DNA of 64,000 nucleotides from Eunapius fragilis (lineage: Eukaryota; Porifera; Demospongiae; Spongillida; Spongillidae): assembly GCA_963681505.1 (NCBI GenBank), contig OY811978.1:3902382-3966381 (forward strand), given 5' to 3'. Positions 1-11,200 of the stretch are shown piece by piece. The translations under genes and the position numbers were made by a program. Below the pieces are notes generated by a model. It was not told where the DNA came from. It made no database searches and saw nothing but the letters and a program-made list of their open reading frames with translations. The first letter of the stretch is position 1; each line of letters starts with the position of its first letter.

Positions 1-360
1 CTGTCCTTGTGAGAGAAGAAGGAAGTATGTCTTTATAGAGGGTCAGGGGCGCATGTCTCCTGTACGTAACACACACACCTCCACAGCACGTGCAGATAGC
101 CTTGCGTGATATGTGTATATATATATATAATATATGTATATCAACCATGGATACATGCATGCTGTGTATGTTGCTGTGTAAAGCGTGCGCTGTTTCAATT
201 ACGTAATACCTTGCTGGGTCATAGCCATTTGTGGCTTAGAATGGATGGTCCCTTTTTATGTATTGGTGAAAACCTCATGTTTCACTTTCACCTAGTTATG
301 CTCCTGATGTGTTTCCATGGCAGCAAAGGTAGCACAACCGGGTGATAATTATTATACAGG
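1..360. other. No gene recognised; short AT microsatellite
   Basis: No reading frame here resembles a known family. A TA-rich run lies around 118-140. The first copy of the 20-bp minisatellite begins at about 361. If copy A is full length, this stretch would be intronic sequence of copy A. Confidence 0.5.
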
Positions 361-975
361 CTCTGCTCCCCTAGGAGGGGCACTGCTTCCATAGGAGGGG
401 CTCTGCTCCCATAGGAGAGGCCCTGCTCCCATAGGAGAGGCTCTGCTCCCATAGGAGAGGCTCTGCTTCCATAGGAGAGGCTCTGCTCCCATAGGAGAGG
501 CTCTGCTCCCATAGGAGAGGCTCTGCTCCCATAGGAGAGGCTCTGCTCCCATAGGAGAGGCTCTGCTCCCATAGGAGGGGCCCTGCTCCCATAGGAGGGG
601 CCCTGCTCCCATAGGAGAGGCTCTGCTCCCATAGGAGAGGCTCTGCTCCCATAGGAGAGGCTCTGCTTCCATAGGAGAGGCTCTGCTCCCATAGGAGAGG
701 CTCTGCTCCCATAGGAGAGGCTCTGCTCCCATAGGAGGGGCCCTGCTCCCATAGGAGGGGCCCTGCTCCCATAGGAGAGGCTCTGCTCCCATAGGAGAGG
801 CTCTGCTCCCATAGTAGAGGCTCTGCTTCCATAGGAGAGGCTCTGCTCCCATAGGAGAGGCTCTGCTCCCATAGGAGAGGCTCTGCTCCCATAGGAGGGG
901 CTCTACTCCCACAGAGAGGCTCTGCTCCCATAGGAGAGGCTCTGCTCCCATAGCAGAGGCTCTGCTCCCATAGGA
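361..975. repeat. 20-bp minisatellite, about 31 copies
   Basis: The unit is CTCTGCTCCCATAGGAGAGG. It runs almost without interruption; variants mainly change GAGAGG to GAGGGG and CTCCC to CTTCC. Because 20 is not a multiple of 3, the minus strand stays open in all three frames for about 190 codons. This is a repeat artefact, not coding sequence. Confidence 0.95.
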
Positions 976-1309
976 CTGCGATTGTTAGAGGAAAAAATTA
1001 GGGCTTAGGGCAGGGTAGGGGGGGGCCGAAGGCCCGCTACGCCCTTCAACTTTTCACCCCCTCTCTGAATCCGCCCTCAAATTGCACCCATCCCTCCCAC
1101 CCTCCCTCCCGACACTCTTCATTGAAACTCACTAACCTCCACACTCTTTAATAATGCCATCTTGGCTATGGGGAGGCGCCTGCGACGCCATCTCAACCTT
1201 TCTATCCTCCATTGTTTGAGCCACCAGGGGCTGATGCCAATGGGCAGGAAGGTCTCACCTGTCTTATCAGCAATCTATCAGTCTATACTGGAACATACCC
1301 TGTACATGC
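976..1309. other. Unique sequence between two minisatellites
   Basis: There is a G-run at about 1017-1024. The only frame with protein-like composition is a 26-codon minus-strand ORF at 1132-1212, which I cannot support as an exon. No PPIP5K exon was found. Confidence 0.4.
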
Positions 1310-4300
1310 CTTGAGTGTAGGTCATGTGTGCTGGAGTGTAGGTGCATGTGCTGGAATGTAGGTACATGTGCTGGAGTGTAGGTACATGTGCTGGAGTGTA
1401 GGTACATGTGCTGGAGTGTAGGTACATGTGCTGGAGTGTAGGTACATGTGCTGGAGTGTAGGTACATGTGCTGGAGTGTAGGTACATGTGCTGGAGTGTG
1501 GGTACATGTGTGCTGGAGTGTGGGTGCATGTGCTGGAGTGTGGGTACATGTGCTGGAGTGTAGGTCATGTGTGCTGGAGTGTGGGTACACGTGCTGGAAT
1601 GTAGGTACATGTGCTGGAGTGTAGGTACATGTGCTGGAGTGTGGGTACATGTGCTGGAGTGTAGCTCATGTGTGCTGGAGTGTAGGTACATGTGCTGGAG
1701 TGTAGGTCATGTGTGCTGGAGTGTGGGTACACGTGCTGGAGTGTAGGTACGTGTGCTGGAGTGTAGCTCATGTGTGCTGGAGTGTAGGTACATGTGCTGG
1801 AGTGTAGGTACATGTGCTGGAGTGTAGGTCATGTGTGCTGGAGTGTGGGTACACGTGCTGGAGTGTGGGTACATGTGTTGGAGTGTAGGTACATGTGCTG
1901 GAGTGTAGGTACATATGCTGGAGTGTAGGTACATGTGCTGGAGTGTGGGTACATGTGCTGGAGTGTAGGTGCATGTGCTGGAGTGTAGGTACATGTGCTG
2001 GAGTGTAGGTACATGTGCTGGAGTGTGGGTACATGTGTTGGAGTGTAGGTACATGTGCTGGAGTGTAGGTACATGTGCTGGAGTGTAGGTACATGTGCTG
2101 GAGTGTGGGTACATGTGCTGGAGTGTAGGTGCATGTGCTGGAGTGTAGGTACATGTGCTGGAGTGTAGGTACATGTGCTGGAGTGTGGGTACATGTGCTG
2201 GAGTGTGGGTACATGTGCTGGAGTGTAGGTCATGTGTGCTGGAGTGTAGGTACATGTGCTGGAGTGTAGGTACATGTGCTGGAGTGTAGGTACATGTGTG
2301 CTGGAGTGTAGGTACATGTGCTGGAGTGTGGGTACATGTGCTGGAGTGTGGGTACATGTGCTGGAGTGTAGGTACATATGCTGGAGTGTAGGTACATGTG
2401 CTGGAGTGTAGGTACATGTGCTGGAGTGTAGGTACATGTGCTGGAGTGTGGGTGGGTACATGTGCTGGAGTGTAGGTACGTGTGCTGGAGTGTAGGTACA
2501 TGTGCTGGAGTGTAGGTACATGTGCTGGAGTGTGGGTACATGTGCTGGAGTGTAGGTGCATGTGCTGGAGTGTAGGTACATGTGCTGGAGTGTAGGTACA
2601 TGTGCTGGAGTGTGGGTACATGTGCTGGAGTGTGGGTACATGTGCTGGAGTGTAGGTCATGTGTGCTGGAGTGTAGGTACATGTGCTGGAGTGTAGGTAC
2701 ATGTGCTGGAGTGTGGGTACATGTGCTGGAGTGTAGGTACATGTGCTGGAGTGTAGGTGCATGTGCTGGAGTGTAGGTACATGTGCTGGAGTGTAGGTAC
2801 ATGTGCTGGAGTGTGGGTACATGTGCTGGAGTGTGGGTACATGTGCTGGAGTGTAGGTCATGTGTGCTGGAGTGTAGGTACATGTGCTGGAGTGTAGGTA
2901 CATGTGCTGGAGTGTAGGTACATGTGTGCTGGAGTGTAGGTACATGTGCTGGAGTGTAGGTACATGTGCTGGAGTGTAGGTACATATGCTGGAGTGTAGG
3001 TACATGTGCTGGAGTGTAGGTACATGTGCTGGAGTGTAGGTACATGTGCTGGAGTGTGGGTGGGTACATGTGCTGGAGTGTAGGTACGTGTGCTGGAGTG
3101 TAGGTACATGTGCTGGAGTGTAGTACATGTGCTGGAGTGTGGGTACATGTGCTGGAGTGTAGGTGCATGTGCTGGAGTGTAGGTACATGTGCTGGAGTGT
3201 AGGTACATGTGCTGGAGTGTGGGTACATGTGCTGGAGTGTGGGTACATGTGCTGGAGTGTAGGTCATGTGTGCTGGAGTGTAGGTACATGTGCTGGAGTG
3301 TAGGTACATGTGCTGGAGTGTAGGTACATGTGTGCTGGAGTGTAGGTACATGTGCTGGAGTGTGGGTACATGTGCTGGAGTGTAGGTACATGTGCTGGAG
3401 TGTGGGTACACATATGCTGGAGTGTAGGTACATGTGTGCTGGAGTGTGGGTACATGTGCTAGAGTGTGGGTACATGTGCTGGAGTGTGGGTGCATGTGCT
3501 GGAGTGTAGGTACACATGTGCTGGAATGTGGGTACATGTGTGCTGGAGTGTAGGTACATGTGCTGGAGTGGGTACATGTGCTGGAGTGTAGGTGCATGTG
3601 CTGGAGTGTAGGTACATGTGCTGGAGTGTGGGTACATGTGCTGGAGTGTGGGTGCATGTGCTGGAGTGTAGGTACATGTGCTGGAGTGTAGGTCATGTGT
3701 GCTGGAGTGTAGGTACATGTGCTGGAGTGTAGGTACATGTGCTGGAGTGTGGGTACATGTGCTGGAGTGTGGGTACATGTGCTGGAGTGTGGGTACACAT
3801 GTGCTGGAGTGTGGGTACATGTGCTGGAGTGTGGGTGCATGTGCTGGAGTGTAGGTACACATGTGCTGGAGTGTAGGTACATGTGCTGGAGTGTGGGTAC
3901 ATGTGCTGGAGTGTGGGTACATGTGTGCTGGAGTGTAGGTACATGTGCTGGAGTGTAGGTACACATGTGCTGGAGTGTAGGTACATGTGCTGGAGTGTAG
4001 GTACATGTGCTGGAGTGTGGGTACATGTGCTGGAGTGTAGGTATGTGCTGGAGTGTGGGTACATGTGCTGGAGTGTAGGTACATGTGTTGGAGTGTAGGT
4101 ACATGTGCTGGAGTGTGGGTACATGTGCTGGAGTGTAGGTGCATGTGCTGGAGTGTAGGTACATGTGCTGGAGTGTAGGTATGTGCTGGAGTGTGGGTAC
4201 ATGTTTTGGAGTGTAGGTACATGTGTTGGAGTGTAGGTACATGTGGTGGAGTGTGGGTACATGTGTTGGAGTGTAGGTACATGTGCTGGAGTGTGGGCAC

Positions 4301-4445
4301 ATGTGCTGGAGTGTGGGTACATGTGTGCTGGAGTGTAGGTACATGTGCTGGAGTGTAGGTGCATGTGCTGGAGTGTAGGTACATGTGCTGGAGTGTAGGT
4401 ACATGTGCTGGAGTGTAGGTACATGTGCTGGAGTGTGGGTGCATA
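1310..4445. repeat. 20-bp minisatellite, roughly 155 copies, 3.1 kb
   Basis: The consensus unit is GTGCTGGAGTGTAGGTACAT. Variants include GTGTGGGTACAT, GTAGGTCATGTGT, shortened units of 16-18 bp and units ending GGTGGGTACAT. Blocks of variants recur in the same order (for example near 2230-2640 and 2650-3250), which shows higher-order duplication of multi-unit segments. The long minus-strand frames read a repeated Tyr-Leu/Pro-His-Ser-Ser-Thr-Cys-Thr pattern and are not genes. Confidence 0.95.
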
Positions 4446-4449
4446 TGTT

Positions 4450-4670
4450 CATCTTTCCATCCCTCCACCTCTTCCCTCCTCCCTCCCCACCTCCTCCCCC
4501 ACCCCTCCTCCCCACCCCTCCTTCCCCACTCCTCCCCACCCCTCCTCCCCACCCTCCCTTCCCCATCCCCCTCCTCTCCACCCTCCCCTTCCTCCCCCAC
4601 CCTCCTACCACCTCCTCACCCTCCTACCACCTCCTCACCCTCCCCACCACCTCCCCACCACTCTCCCGCC
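4450..4670. repeat. C/T-rich low-complexity tract
   Basis: An irregular CTCCTCCCCAC-type pyrimidine tract follows directly on the minisatellite. No exon is recognised between here and 4855. Confidence 0.7.
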
Positions 4671-4854
4671 CTAACTGTACAGGAGAGCAAACCATCGCAG
4701 GGGGCACAGACCAGTGCTTCAGTGGAATGGCTCACTGTTTGCATGCCATTCAAAGTAGGAAACCAGTACATGTAGTTAACCATGGGATAACATTGGATAA
4801 CACATGCATGTAGGGTAGTGAATGCTTTAACAGTTTGAACTCCCTTTTAAACAG

Positions 4855-6828
4855 CACCCTCAGTAGTCGAGATGGAAGACATTGTTGATATTGATGGGAT
4901 GGTGTTTCGTAAGCCCTTTGTGGAGAAACCTGTGTCTGCCGAGGACCACAATGTTCATGTCTACTTCCCTTCCGATTGTGGAGGAGGGTCCCAGAGGCTG
5001 TTCAGAAAGGTGTGTTGGGTGTGATCATGTATTGAAGGTGTGGCCATGTATTGAAGGTGTATTGGGTGTGGTCATGTATTGAAGGTGGGTTGGGTGTGGT
5101 CATGTATTGAAGGTGTGTTGGGTGTGATCATGCATTGAAGGTGTGGTCATGTATTGAAGGGGGGTTGGGTGTGGTCATGTATCGAAGGGGGGTTGGGTGT
5201 GGTCATGCATTGAAGGTGTGGTCATGTATTGAAGGGGGGTTGGGTGTGGTCATGTATCGAAGGCATGTTGGGTGTGATCGTGTATACATGTGTGTATGTG
5301 TGTGTACAGGTAGTGTAGCGACAGGCTAGATGGGGTACACATAAGGACATGTATGTGGAGGGCATACGAGTACACAATACTACACATAAGGACATGTATG
5401 TGGAGGGCATACGAGTACACAATACTACACATAAGGACATGTATGTGGAGGGCATACGAGTACACAATACTACACATAAGGACATGTATGTGGAGGGCAT
5501 ACGAGTACACAATACTACACATAAGGACATGTATGTGGAGGGCATACAAGTACACAATACTACACATAAGGACGTGTATGTGGAGGGCATACGAGTACAC
5601 AATACTACACATAAGGACATGTATGTGGAGGGCATACGAGTACACAATACTACACATAAGGACATGTATGTGGAGGGCATACGAGTACACAATACTACAC
5701 ATAAGGACATGTATGTGGAGGGCATACGAGTACACAATACTACACATAAGGACGTGTATGTGGAGGGCATACGAGTACACAATACTACACATAAGGACAT
5801 GTATGTGGAGGGCATACGAGTACACAATACTACACATAAGCACATGTATGTGGAGGGCATACGAGTACACAATACTACACATAAGGACGTGTATGTGGAG
5901 GGCATACGAGTACACAATACTACACATAAGGACGTGTATGTGGAGGGCATACGAGTACACAATACTACACATAAGGACATGTATGTGGAGGGCATACGAG
6001 TACACAATACTACACATAAGGACATGTATGTGGAGGGCATACGAGTACACAATACTACACATAAGGACATGTATGTGGAGGGCATACAAGTACACAATAC
6101 TACACATAAGGACATGTATGTGGAGGGCATATGAGTACACAATACTACACATAAGGACATGTATGTGGAGGGCATACGAGTACACAATACTACACATAAG
6201 GACATGTATGTGGAGGGCATACAAGTACACAATACTACACATAAGGACATGTATGTGGAGGGCATACGAGTACACAATACTACACATAAGGACATGTATG
6301 TGGAGGGCATACAAGTACACAATACTACACATAAGGACGTGTATGTGGAGGGCATACGAGTACACAATACTACACATAAGGACGTGTATGTGGAGGGCAT
6401 ACGAGTACACAATACTACACATAAGGACGTGTATGTGGAGGGCATACGAGTACACAATACTACACATAAGGACATGTATGTGGAGGGCATACGAGTACAC
6501 AATACTACACATAAGGACGTGTATGTGGAGGGCATACGAGTACACAATACTACACATAAGGACATGTATGTGGAGGGCATACAAGTACACAATACTACAC
6601 ATAAGGACGTGTATGTGGAGGGCATACGAGTACATAGATTATCGATTTAGAACACTGAACAGTGAGTGAACTAGTTCTGTGATGTGACTTTGCTGATTGC
6701 TTGTGATCCTTGCTTGTCATGTGATCCTTTCTCGAGTCGTGTGATTTCACCCCTGTATCAGGCAGTGTGTCATGTGATTGCTCCACCTCCTCCTTCTGCA
6801 CCACCCCTAACCGCGTGTGTGTGCGTGT

Positions 6829-6882
<54 letters not shown>

Positions 6883-8270
6883 GTGTGTGTGTTGCTTGCA
6901 CAGGTTGAAGACCGATGCAGTGAGTATTCCGAGCACAGTGGGCTGCGTTCCAGTGGTTCTTACATCTATGAGGAGTTCATGGCAACCGATGGCTCAGATG
7001 TAAAGGTCTATGCTGTGGGTTTGGACTATGCCCATGCTGAAGCCAGGAGATCTCCTGTGAGTATGTGTTTGGTCACGTATTCAAATCTTCAATTTTGTGC
7101 CAAGTAGATGTACATGTAGATAATTGTTCTGTTGTCATTGTTGTTGCCCTGGGAGACATGTAGTGACTGGTGAATTGCGTGGGGAGGTGGTATCCTGGAG
7201 TGTGAGAATATTGGGGGGAGGCTGGCGGGAGGGGGAGGATGGGGGGAGGGGGGGGGAAGGCTGATATGATAGTCGAGGATGGAGGATTTTGTTAAGAGCA
7301 AAGGGAGGGGGTGAGTGGACCTGAAGTGGGAGGAGTAAGGGGTGAGTGGACCTGAAGTGGGAGGAGTCAGAGTGGACCTGAAGTGGGAGGAGTCAGAGGG
7401 AACCTGAAGTGGGAGGAGTCAGAGGGAACCTGAAGTGGGAGGAGTCTGGCCACTCCTCCTGCTTTTTTCTGTGAAGGCCTGTACCGCAACAGAGGGATTA
7501 AAGGAAGGGCAGGAGGGGGATGAGGGTGAGATTGGAAGGCATGTCATACATGTACATGTATATGTAGTATAATATGTCCTGTTTCCCCCTCCTCCCCCCC
7601 CCCCCCCCCCCCCCCCCCCCCAAGGCTCTGGATGGGCGTGTGGAGAGGGATGACTTGGGTAAGGAGAAGAGATTTCCTGTTCTTCTGACAGCTGCTGAGA
7701 AGCTGATAGCTAGGAAGGTGGTACTTGCATTCAAGGTGAGTTGAGGAGGGTAGAGATGTGGGGTGTGGATGGTGGAGATGTAGTGTGGATAGTGGAGATG
7801 AAGTGTGGATGGATTGGTGGAGATGTAGTGTGGATGGTGGAGATGTAGTGTGGATAGTGGAGATGAAGTGTGGATGGTGGAGATGTAGTGTGGATGGTGG
7901 AGATGTAGTGTGGATGGTGGAGATGTAGTGTGGATGGTGGAGCTGAAGTTTAAAGACCGCAGCATGGTTAATGCATGTACCAAGGAAGACTGGTGTGGAG
8001 AGGAGGAGGTTAGGATGAGGTTATTGGGTCAGTCTTGCTTGCTATGTTCTGACGTTGTCATTTTCAGGTTTGCTTCAATGTACTGATGTGTCATTGTGTG
8101 GTTGGTGTGTCAGCCATGATGTGGATTTGTGTATTCCTCCTCTTGCAGCAAACTGTGTGTGCATTTGACCTGCTGAGGTCCAATGGGAAGAGCTATGTGT
8201 GTGATGTGAATGGATTCAGCTTTGTAAAGAACTCTCAGAAGTACTATGATGACTGTGCCCAGATTCTATT
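4855..8270 (+). CDS. PPIP5K: Copy A exons: ATP-grasp kinase half (4 exons)
   Basis: Exon 4855-5009 carries [15 protein letters not shown] and [10 protein letters not shown]. Exon 6904-7056 carries [21 protein letters not shown] and AEARRSP. In B and C this last motif is AEARKSP, so the Lys next to the substrate-contacting Arg is Arg here. Exon 7625-7735 carries the ALDGRVERD and RFPVLL segment. Exon 8149-8270 carries [11 protein letters not shown], the Asp/Asn metal- and ATP-binding end of the domain. Exon lengths (155, 153, 111, 122 bp) match copy B exactly. The acceptor before 7625 sits behind a run of about 30 C residues. Confidence 0.9.
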
Positions 8271-11200
8271 GTGAGTGCTAAGGTGGTCTGTGTGCTAAGG
8301 TGGTTTGTGTGCTAAGGTGGTCTGTGTGCTAAGGTGGTCTGTGTGCTAAGGTGGTCTGTGTGCTAAGGTGGTCTGTGTGCTAAGGTGGTCTTTGTGCTAA
8401 GGTGGTCTTTGTGCTAAGGTGGTCTGTGGTCTGTGTGCTAAGGTGATCTGTGTGCTAAGGTGGTCTGTGTGCTAAGGTGGTCTGTGTGCTAAGGTGGTCT
8501 GTGTGCTAAGGTGGTCTGTATGCTAAGGTGGTCTGTGTGCTAAGGTGGTCTATGTGCTAAGGTGGTCTGTACTAAGGTGGTCTGTGTGCTAAGGTGGTCT
8601 GTGTGCTAAGGTGTCTGTGTGCTAAGGTGGTCTGTGTGCTAAGGTGGTCTGTGTGCTAAGGTGGTCTGTGTGCTAAGGTGGTTTGTGTGCTAAGGTGGTC
8701 TGTGTGCTAAGGTGGTCTGTGTGCTAAGGTGGTCTGTGGTCTGTGTGCTAAGGTGGTCTGTGGTCTGTGTGCTAAGGTGGTCTGTGTGCTAAGGTGGTCT
8801 GTGTGCTAAGGTGGTCTGTGTGCTAAGGTGGTCTGTGTGCTAAGGTGGTCTGTGGTCTGTGTGCTAAGGTGGTCTGTGTGCTAAGGTGGTCTGTATGCTA
8901 AGGTGGTCTATGTGCTAAGGTGGTCTGTGTGCTAAGGTGGTCTGTGTGCTAAGGTGGTCTGTGTGCTAAGGTGATCTGTGTGCTAAGGTGGTCTGTGTGC
9001 TAAGGTGGTCTGTATGCTAAGGTGGTCTGTGTACTAAGGTGATCTGTGTGCTAAGGTGGTCTGTGTGCTAAGGTGATCTGTGTGCTAAGGTGGTCTGTGT
9101 GCTAAGGTGGTCTGTGTGCTAAGGTGGTCTGTGTGCTAAGGTGGTCTGTGTGCTAAGGTGGTCTGTATGCTAAGGTGGTCTGTGTACTAAGGTGGTCTAT
9201 GTGCTAAGGTGGTCTGTGCTAAGGTGGTCTGTGTGCTAAGGTGTCTGTGTGCTAAGGTGGTCTGTGTGCTAAGGTGGTCTGTATGCTAAGGTGGTCTGTG
9301 TACTAAGGTGGTCTATGTGCTAAGGTGGTCTGTGCTAAGGTGGTCTGTATGCTAAGGTGGTCTGTGTGCTAAGGTGGTCTGTGTGCTAAGGTGGTCTGTG
9401 CTAAGGTGGTCTGTGTGCTAAGGTGGTCTGTGTACTAAGGTGGTCTATGTGCTAAGGTGATCTGTGTGCTAAGGTGGTCTGTGTGCTAAGGTGGTCTGTG
9501 CTAAGGTGGTCTGTGTGCTAAGGTGGTCTGTGTACTAAGGTGGTCTTTGTGCTAAGGTGGTCTGTGTGCTAAGGTGGTCTGTGTGCTAAGGTGGTTTGTG
9601 TGCTAAGGTGGTCTGTGTGCTAAGGTGGTCTGTGTGCTAAGGTGGTCTGTGGTCTGTGTGCTAAGGTGGTCTGTGTGCTAAGGTGGTCTGTATGCTAAGG
9701 TGGTCTGTGTGCTAAGGTGGTCTGTGTGCTAAGGTGGTCTGTGTGCTAAGGTGGTCTGTGTGCTAAGGTGGTCTGTATGCTAAGGTGGTCTGTGTACTAA
9801 GGTGGTCTATGTGCTAAGGTGGTCTGTGCTAAGGTGGTCTGTATGCTAAGGTGGTCTGTGTGCTAAGGTGTCTGTGTGCTAAGGTGGTCTGTGTGCTAAG
9901 GTGTCTGTGCTAAGGTGGTCTGTGTGCTAAGGTGGTTTGTGTGCTAAGGTGTCTGTGTGCTAAGGTGGTCTGTGTGCTAAGGTGGTTTGTGTGCTAAGGT
10001 GGTCTGTGTGCTAAGGTGGTCTGTGGTCTGTGTGCTAAGGTGATCTGTGTGCTAAGGTGGTCTGTGTGCTAAGGTGGTCTGTGTGCTAAGGTGGTCTATG
10101 TGCTAAGGTGATCTGTATGCTAAGTGGTCTGTGTGCTAAGGTGATCTGTATGCTAAGGTGGTCTATGTGCTAAGGTGGTCTGTGTGCTAAGGTGGTCTGT
10201 GTGCTAAGGTGGTCTGTGTGCTAAGGTGGTCTGTGGTTTGTGTGCTAAGGTGATCTGTGTGCTAAGGTGTCTGTGTGCTAAGGTGGTCTGTGTACTAAGG
10301 TGGTCTGTGTGCTAAGGTGGTCTGTGTGCTAAGGTCATCTGTGTGCTAAGGTGGTCTGTGTGCTAAGGTGGTCTGTGTGCTAAGGTGGTCTGTGTGCTAA
10401 GGTGGTCTGTGTGCTAAGTGGTCTGTGTGCTAAGGTGGTCTTTGTGCTAAGGTGGTCTGTGTGCTAAGGTGGTCTATGTGCTAAGGTGGTCTGTGTACTA
10501 AGGTGGTCTATGTGCTAAGGTGGTCTGTGTGCTAAGGTGATCTGTGTGCTAAGGTGGTCTGTGTGCTAAGGTGGTCTGTGTGCTAAGTGGTCTGTGTGCT
10601 AAGGTGGTCTGTGTGCTAAGGTGGTCTGTGTACTAAGGTGGTCTGTGTGCTAAGGTGGTCTGTGTGCTAAGGTGGTCTGTGGTCTGTGTGCTAAGGTGAT
10701 CTGTGTGCTAAGGTGGTCTATGTGCTAAGGTGGTCTGTGTGCTAAGGTGGTCTGTGTGCTAAGGTAGTCTGTGTGCTAAGGTGGTCTATGTGCTAAGGTG
10801 GTCTGTGTGCTAAGGTGATCTGTGTGCTAAGGTGGTCTGTGTGCTAAGGTGGTCTGTGTGCTAAGTGGTCTGTGTGCTAAGGTGGTCTGTGTGCTAAGGT
10901 GGTCTGTGGTCTGTGTGTTAAGGTGGTCTGTATGCTAAGGTGGTCTTTGTGCTAAGGTGGTCTGTGTGCTAAGGTGGTCTGTGGTCTGTGTGTTAAGGTG
11001 GTCTGTGTGCTAAGGTGGTCTGTGAGTGTGCTAAGACTGTGTGTGTGTGCATGCTGGTACTGTTCATTACTGGCTCATTGGTAATACATATACCTGGTGT
11101 ACATTGCTGGTACATATACTTGGTGTACATTGCTGGTACATATACATGGTGTACATTGCTGGTACATGTTCATGGTGTACATTGCTGGTACATGAGCGAT

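Noticed and set aside
288-951. Three overlapping minus-strand ORFs of about 190 codons
   Set aside because: They are three frames of a 20-bp tandem repeat; no start context, splice sites or domain.
995-1024. TTAGGG-like bases suggesting a telomere
   Set aside because: Only one or two degenerate copies in unique sequence.
1132-1212. 26-residue minus-strand ORF with protein-like sequence and a donor-like GTGAGA near its 5' side
   Set aside because: Too short, with no recognisable family or partner exon.
1267-4611. Minus-strand ORFs up to 793 codons (His/Thr/Ser/Pro-rich)
   Set aside because: Pure translation of the minisatellite in several frames; not protein-coding by composition or context.
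5222-6669. ORFs of 438-467 codons on both strands
   Set aside because: A 45-bp period keeps frames open; they lie in the intron between copy A exons 4 and 5.
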